Assembly (NCBI GenBank): GCA_009777715.1
Contig: WRLH01000015.1
Coordinates: 1 to 64,000 of the forward strand
DNA from: Lachnospiraceae bacterium
GTDB taxonomy: Bacteria > Bacillota > Clostridia > Lachnospirales > Lachnospiraceae
Reading direction: 5' to 3'
DNA: 64,000 nt
The position numbers and the translations under genes are program-made. The notes below the pieces were generated by a model, which did not search any database, was not told where the DNA came from, and saw only the letters and a list, made by a program, of their open reading frames with translations. Shown one piece after another: positions 60,008 to 64,000 of this stretch. Position 1 is the first letter of the stretch, and every line of letters starts with the position of its first letter.

Positions 60008-61186
60008 ATGAGTATGTACAATTTTGCAAAAGAGCAATATGCAGCAATCGGTGTTGATACGGAAATGGCGATTAATAAGCTTGATGAAATTCCCATTTCA
60101 ATGCACTGCTGGCAAGGTGATGATGTAAAAGGATTTGAGGGCGGGGAGAGCCTATCCGGCGGAATCCAAAGCACAGGCAATCATCCCGGCGCGGCGGCCA
60201 ATGTTGATGAACTGCGGGCAATGATTGAAAACGCCCTTAAAGTGATACCGGGCCAAAGCCGGATTAATCTTCATGCCATCTATGGAGATGTAAAAAATGT
60301 CGAACGCAACTTGATTGAGCCAAAGCATTTTAAGGCGTGGATAGATTGGGCAAAAGAGCAAAATCTTGCTTTGGATTTTAATCCCACCCTTTTTTCCCAT
60401 CCAAAATCAAAAGACGGCATGACACTTTCCCACCCGGACAAGGGAATCCGCGATTTTTGGGTTGAGCATTGCAAGCGTTCCCGCCAGATCGCCGAATGCT
60501 TCACCAGTTCCCAAGAAAGTAAAGCAGTAGTAAACCTCTGGATAGCAGACGGGTTTAAGGATGCCCCGGTTGATACGCTTACGCCCAGGCTTCGTTATCT
60601 TAACGCACTTGATGAAATATATGCGGAAAAACGTGATATCATTGACGCAATAGAAAGTAAGCTGTTCGGAATCGGCGTGGAAAGCTATACTGTTGGCAGC
60701 CACGAGTTTTATCTTGCTTATGCTGTGAAAAACAAACTGGCCCTTTGTCTTGACGCAGGACATTTCCACCCGACCGAAGTAATAAGCGCAAAGATTTCAG
60801 CGGTTTCATTATTTGTTGAGCGTTTGCTTCTTCATGTTTCGCGCCCGGTCCGCTGGGACAGTGACCATGTGGTAATGCTTGATGATGAGCTTGTTGCCAT
60901 TGCAAAGGAAATTATCAGGAATGACTTGCTGAATCGTGTCCATATCGGGCTTGATTTCTTTGACGGCTCAATTGACCGTATTTCGGCATGGGCTGTCGGA
61001 ATGCGCAATATGCGAAAGGCCTTGTTAATTGCCCTGCTTGAGCCATTTCCAACGCTAAAAGAATCCGAATGGAGCTTTGATTTTACCAAACGGCTAGTTT
61101 TGCTTGAGGAGTTAAAAGCAATGCCTTGGCAAGCGGTCTGGAATGAATACTGCCTTAGGAAAGATGTGCCAGCGATTTATAAATGA
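60008..61186 (+). CDS. rhaA: L-rhamnose isomerase
   Basis: Converts L-rhamnose to L-rhamnulose; 392 residues. The whole length matches RhaA-type sequences: [56 protein letters not shown] (metal-binding Asp and His) and [17 protein letters not shown] lies 7 nt before the ATG. It directly follows the rhamnosidase gene, so the two steps are coupled. Rhamnulokinase and aldolase genes are not in the window; the genes downstream are unrelated and on the other strand. Confidence 0.93.
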   Translation: MSMYNFAKEQYAAIGVDTEMAINKLDEIPISMHCWQGDDVKGFEGGESLSGGIQSTGNHPGAAANVDELRAMIENALKVIPGQSRINLHAIYGDVKNVERNLIEPKHFKAWIDWAKEQNLALDFNPTLFSHPKSKDGMTLSHPDKGIRDFWVEHCKRSRQIAECFTSSQESKAVVNLWIADGFKDAPVDTLTPRLRYLNALDEIYAEKRDIIDAIESKLFGIGVESYTVGSHEFYLAYAVKNKLALCLDAGHFHPTEVISAKISAVSLFVERLLLHVSRPVRWDSDHVVMLDDELVAIAKEIIRNDLLNRVHIGLDFFDGSIDRISAWAVGMRNMRKALLIALLEPFPTLKESEWSFDFTKRLVLLEELKAMPWQAVWNEYCLRKDVPAIYK

Positions 61187-61207
61187 AGAAAGGCTAAGAA
61201 TAGAAGC

Positions 61208-62428
61208 CTACGAACCTCTTCTTCCGTCCAAGATAAAGCTGTCTCCGTCTTGGACAATTAAAATCATTGTTTTACCCATATTTAGCTCGATTTCGTTTCC
61301 GTTTTCGTCAAAATAACGGGTCGGGTCATAATCCCCGGTTTTTTGCCAATTAATCCGGATGCCTTTGCCATTGGTAAAAAACCAGCCGCCCCGCGTGGTG
61401 TCATGGCATTGGAAAGCCAGATAACCCTGCTGGTCGCGCTGCTCAAAATAAGTGTATTGGATGATGACATTTTTGAAAGTAAGCTGTTCGCCATTCATCA
61501 AATCCAAATGCGGCCCGTCATTCTCGCCGGATAAGTGCTGGAATCTTTCATAAAGCCCGGTTTCTGCATTGAAGACAAAATAGCAATTAGTAACCGGATA
61601 AGCTGACGACATATCAATATTATTTGCTACAGCGGCGTTTAGATACTGGCTTAAGTCATTGGGACTCCCTGGGTCGGCAAATGAAAAATGAGGCTCGTCA
61701 GTAATACCGGGTCGGTAATCTAGCGAATAACCAAAATGATCTAGCGAGCTTAAAATGGTTTCGGTATTGGTAAAAGCATTATCGACAGTATTTTTGGCGG
61801 TATCGCGGAAATATGCGCCGCTATAACGAAGACAGTCAATATTGTGGGTGCTGTCCCGATTTAGAATCCCATCCGCATAAAAAGGGCCGCCGAAGTGGAT
61901 AAAAAAGGCATCCCATTCAAAAGCCCAATAAGCAAAATAATCGCGTATGCTTCTGATATTGCCGATTTTGTCAAGATTGCTCCAGTCTTCCCAGACCGCC
62001 ATTAAGCGCGTCATGCTGCCCTCCACATTAACCTCATAAAGGATTGAAGCCTTGGAAAGGCCGTATTGGCTGGCAGTCCTTGAGTTGGGGACAACGATTG
62101 CGACTGGCCGGGTTGCTTTTGTTTCTGCGCTTACCCATTCATTGGTAATCCGGCTGCGGGCCATGCCGGGGAAAGGCGGAAGGTAAGCTTCGTGGTCGAT
62201 TTCGGGTAAAAGGGGAGTGGGGTGTGTGTCGGGGTTGCCTTCTCCCTCGCCCTTGCGTTGACCGACCGGGTCAGTCAATAAAGGATTCCCGGCCTCTTCG
62301 CCCGGAAGCTGGCCGCTATCCGGTTGGCCTGCTTGTTTGCTCCGGTAATTTGCAAAAACAATTATGCCGGAAAGGACCAACAGGCTGATTATAGTAATGA
62401 TAATGTATTTTTTGGTTTTATGTCCCAT
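61208..62428 (-). CDS. DUF3048-domain membrane-anchored protein (YerB-like)
   Basis: Secreted, membrane-anchored protein of 406 residues. One N-terminal helix (about 8-27) is followed by a Gly/Pro/Glu-rich linker (about 30-75) and the DUF3048 domain (about 85-400), with ARSRITNEWVSAETKATRPVAIVVPNS and RSIRDYFAYWAFEWDAFFIHFGGP. No lipobox Cys is visible, unlike YerB of Bacillus, so it is probably held by its helix. Function unknown. AGAGG lies 6 nt before the ATG at 62428. It converges on rhaA with 21 nt between stops and no visible terminator. Confidence 0.87.
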   Translation of the reverse strand: MGHKTKKYIIITIISLLVLSGIIVFANYRSKQAGQPDSGQLPGEEAGNPLLTDPVGQRKGEGEGNPDTHPTPLLPEIDHEAYLPPFPGMARSRITNEWVSAETKATRPVAIVVPNSRTASQYGLSKASILYEVNVEGSMTRLMAVWEDWSNLDKIGNIRSIRDYFAYWAFEWDAFFIHFGGPFYADGILNRDSTHNIDCLRYSGAYFRDTAKNTVDNAFTNTETILSSLDHFGYSLDYRPGITDEPHFSFADPGSPNDLSQYLNAAVANNIDMSSAYPVTNCYFVFNAETGLYERFQHLSGENDGPHLDLMNGEQLTFKNVIIQYTYFEQRDQQGYLAFQCHDTTRGGWFFTNGKGIRINWQKTGDYDPTRYFDENGNEIELNMGKTMILIVQDGDSFILDGRRGS

Positions 62429-62440
62429 GCTATGCCTCTG

Positions 62441-63150
62441 TTATTGTTTGATTGAATAATAAAGTGTTTGGTCAAAACGGCGTTCTGGTCTAAGCCTTTC
62501 AATATAATTTGGCTCAATAATTTCATTAAGAACATCTTTATGTAAAATCGGATTTAGTATTCTTTCTGAAGAAACATAGTGGCGCCATTTTGTGCCTTGG
62601 ATGGAAAATTCTTTATCCGTTTGTGTGTCAAAAGCCATTTGCCGGTAAATTTCTGCTAATTTGATTTTGCCAGATTTGCTTAACTCCCAAAGGCAGCGAG
62701 TTAATTTTGCAGAAGCCCTCATCGGTCTGCTCATTGTAGAACTGGCAGCGGACGAACTGTCTAAAAATAATCTCGAAAAAGCATAATCACTCCAAACAAC
62801 AATATCAAAAGCATTATCGGCAAGGATTGGAGATTATCCTTGCGTTTTCCAAATTGCTTGCACGAGTAGCGGCTTTTGCCAATCCAAATAACTTCAAAAG
62901 TCTTATCCCCACAAGCAAAAACATCCTTTAGGGAGATTTCAGAAGCAGATACTTTCAGTTCACCGTTTTCTAAAACAAGCCTATTGTAAATGGCAGGAAT
63001 ATCTTTCGATAACATATAACAAGCCAATGCTGTCGGAAAACTGGAGTTAAAACTATTTTTCCCCCAGTGCTTATCAGCAGAGCGGTTTGAGTTTTTTATC
63101 CCATATAAACCGGACGAAACGGGCGGTTCGATTTTCTTTGTTTTTGGCAT
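62441..63150 (-). pseudogene. HindVP-like type II restriction endonuclease, broken
   Basis: Remnant of a restriction endonuclease of the HindVP family, divergent from a C5-methyltransferase. The N-terminal segment has GLYGIKNSNRSADKHWGKNS and FNSSFPTALACYML, the family signature; the C-terminal segment continues RASAKLTRCLWELSKSGKI. They are in different frames. Adding one base near 62818-62823 (minus strand TTGCC to TTGGCC) joins them through DNAFDIVVWSDYAFSRLF into about 236 residues. The joined protein seems short for the family, and I see no PD-(D/E)xK core between the two parts, so an internal deletion is also likely. The start is taken as the ATG at 63150 (MPKTKKIE). Confidence 0.72.
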
Positions 63151-63208
63151 CCAAATACCACATCTTTCAGCTTTTAAGAGTTGACTTTGAATAAAAATTA
63201 TTATAATA

Positions 63209-63237
63209 TTGACATAAAGTATATCATGTTTTGATAT
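63209..63237 (+). promoter_or_regulatory. Predicted promoter of the methyltransferase gene
   Basis: Perfect -35 TTGACA (63209-63214), 17 bp, -10 TGATAT (63232-63237). AAGGAGG (63245-63251) follows at once, so the leader is only about 15 nt before the ATG at 63259. Confidence 0.75.
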
Positions 63238-63258
63238 TTCGGTCAAGGAGGCGTATAC

Positions 63259-64000
63259 ATGAGAACAGTTGACTTATTTGCTGGCTGTGGCGGAATGTCT
63301 TTGGGGTTTCAAGAAGCAGGTTTTGATATAGTTGCAGCATATGAATATTGGGATACTGCTGCCATGTGTTATGAAAATAATTTTAACCACCCTGTTTTTC
63401 GTGATGACTTGACCGACTTTAAAACAGCAATCGAAAAAATAAAATTGCTGAATCCAGAAATAATCATTGGAGGGCCTCCTTGCCAAGATTTTTCCCATGC
63501 CGGAAAACGTGTTGAGGGCAATCGTGCAAGTTTGACAGAATCGTATGCAAAAATTGTTTCTGCTCTCAAACCGAACTGGTTTGTAATGGAAAATGTAGAC
63601 CGTATCAAAAAAAGTACAGCTTACAGCGAAGCCCGGACAATATTAAGGAACAATGGATATGGCCTTACGGAAATCGTTTTGAATGCAAGTATTTGCGGAG
63701 TGCCGCAACGGCGCAAGCGTTTTTTCTGTATTGGCTCATTAAATGCAAATGATGGTTTTCTTCTTGACTATATTAACAAGAATTTAGATCAAAAAGAAAT
63801 GACTTTGCGTGATTATTTTGGCGAATCACTTGATTTTAATTATTACTATCGGCATCCGCGAAACTATAGCCGCAGGGCGGTCTATACAATAGATGAGCCC
63901 TCTCCGACTATTCGAGGAATGAATCGCCCTGTCCCGCCAGGATATCCTGGGCATCCAAATGACGCAAAAGAATTGGATGGCTCTATCCGCTCAATGACAA
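63259..64000 (+). CDS. DNA (cytosine-5) methyltransferase, cut by the window end
   Basis: Modification enzyme that methylates cytosine at C5; the first 247 residues are present. Motif I is DLFAGCGGMSLGF, motif IV GGPPCQDFSHAGKR with catalytic Cys 75, motif VI ENVDRI and motif VIII QRRKRFF; the target-recognition region starts in the last part (SPTIRGMNRPVPPG). AAGGAGG lies 7 nt before the ATG. It pairs with the broken HindVP-like endonuclease on the other strand; HindVP enzymes act on GRCGYC, so that is a candidate specificity (inference). With its nuclease dead it would act as a solitary methyltransferase. Confidence 0.93.
   Translation, partial: MRTVDLFAGCGGMSLGFQEAGFDIVAAYEYWDTAAMCYENNFNHPVFRDDLTDFKTAIEKIKLLNPEIIIGGPPCQDFSHAGKRVEGNRASLTESYAKIVSALKPNWFVMENVDRIKKSTAYSEARTILRNNGYGLTEIVLNASICGVPQRRKRFFCIGSLNANDGFLLDYINKNLDQKEMTLRDYFGESLDFNYYYRHPRNYSRRAVYTIDEPSPTIRGMNRPVPPGYPGHPNDAKELDGSIRSMT

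Noticed and set aside
61187-61207. Possible terminator between rhaA and the DUF3048 gene
   Set aside because: The 21-nt gap holds no stem followed by T; none could be supported.

Overview
The window looks like a chromosomal segment of a flagellated member of the Bacillota, most likely class Clostridia. Signs of this are strong AGGAGG-type ribosome sites, the conserved blocks ftsE-ftsX-M23-ctpA-uvrB-uvrA, mreB/mbl-flhO-flhP, comFC-yvyF and cdaA-cdaR-glmM, Gram-positive SOS boxes (CGAAC-N4-GTTCG), and two near-perfect sigma-D promoters (TAAA-N15-GCCGATAT type). No rRNA, tRNA, phage, IS element or CRISPR array was seen.

Layout. 0.1-7.5 kb: a two-permease ABC-2 exporter with its ATPase, divergent from a NarL-type histidine kinase; its likely response regulator lies 2.1 kb away, beyond a convergent serine hydrolase and an XRE regulator. 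7.5-9.7 kb: a P-loop kinase, an acyl-ACP thioesterase, a CvfB-like S1 protein and a small YjfB-like motility protein under a sigma-D promoter. 9.9-20.2 kb: a PucR/CdaR-type regulator, FtsEX with its M23 hydrolase partner, an S41 protease, then uvrBA behind two abutting LexA boxes. 20.2-25.9 kb is an accessory stretch: a frameshifted DUF4143 ATPase, two tandem-repeat arrays, a Fic protein, a GT2-GtrA glycosyltransferase with a 12-G tract at its 5' end (probable phase variation), and a large membrane protein. 25.9-36.3 kb: mreB/mbl, two hook-basal-body rod proteins, a FlgJ-like rod protein, recD2, comFC, yvyF, two unknown membrane proteins and the c-di-AMP synthase operon. 36.4-39.8 kb: glmM, an HPr-like protein and leuA.

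39.8-61.2 kb is a glycan-use locus: YesM/YesN-type two-component system, solute-binding lipoprotein, two permeases without an ATPase, and cytoplasmic enzymes (GH99/WbsX-like, GH38, GH2, GH5-like, GH78, L-rhamnose isomerase) plus two uroporphyrinogen-decarboxylase-family proteins. It reads as import and intracellular breakdown of a rhamnose-containing heteroglycan. 61.2-64.0 kb: a DUF3048 lipoprotein and a type II restriction-modification remnant with a broken HindVP-like endonuclease and an apparently intact C5-methyltransferase that runs off the end.

The most unusual feature is a family of dispersed leader elements. Four copies (two nearly identical, about 81 nt, each with three successive hairpins; two shortened) sit immediately upstream of start codons of unrelated genes, all in the same orientation, and all end in a GGGG ribosome-site-like motif. 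Second is a REP-like palindrome (ATTGCGGG-N5-CCCGCAAT) that occurs as an array, in the uvrB-uvrA junction, and inside the 3' ends of uvrB and the mannosidase gene, where it encodes the same added peptide.
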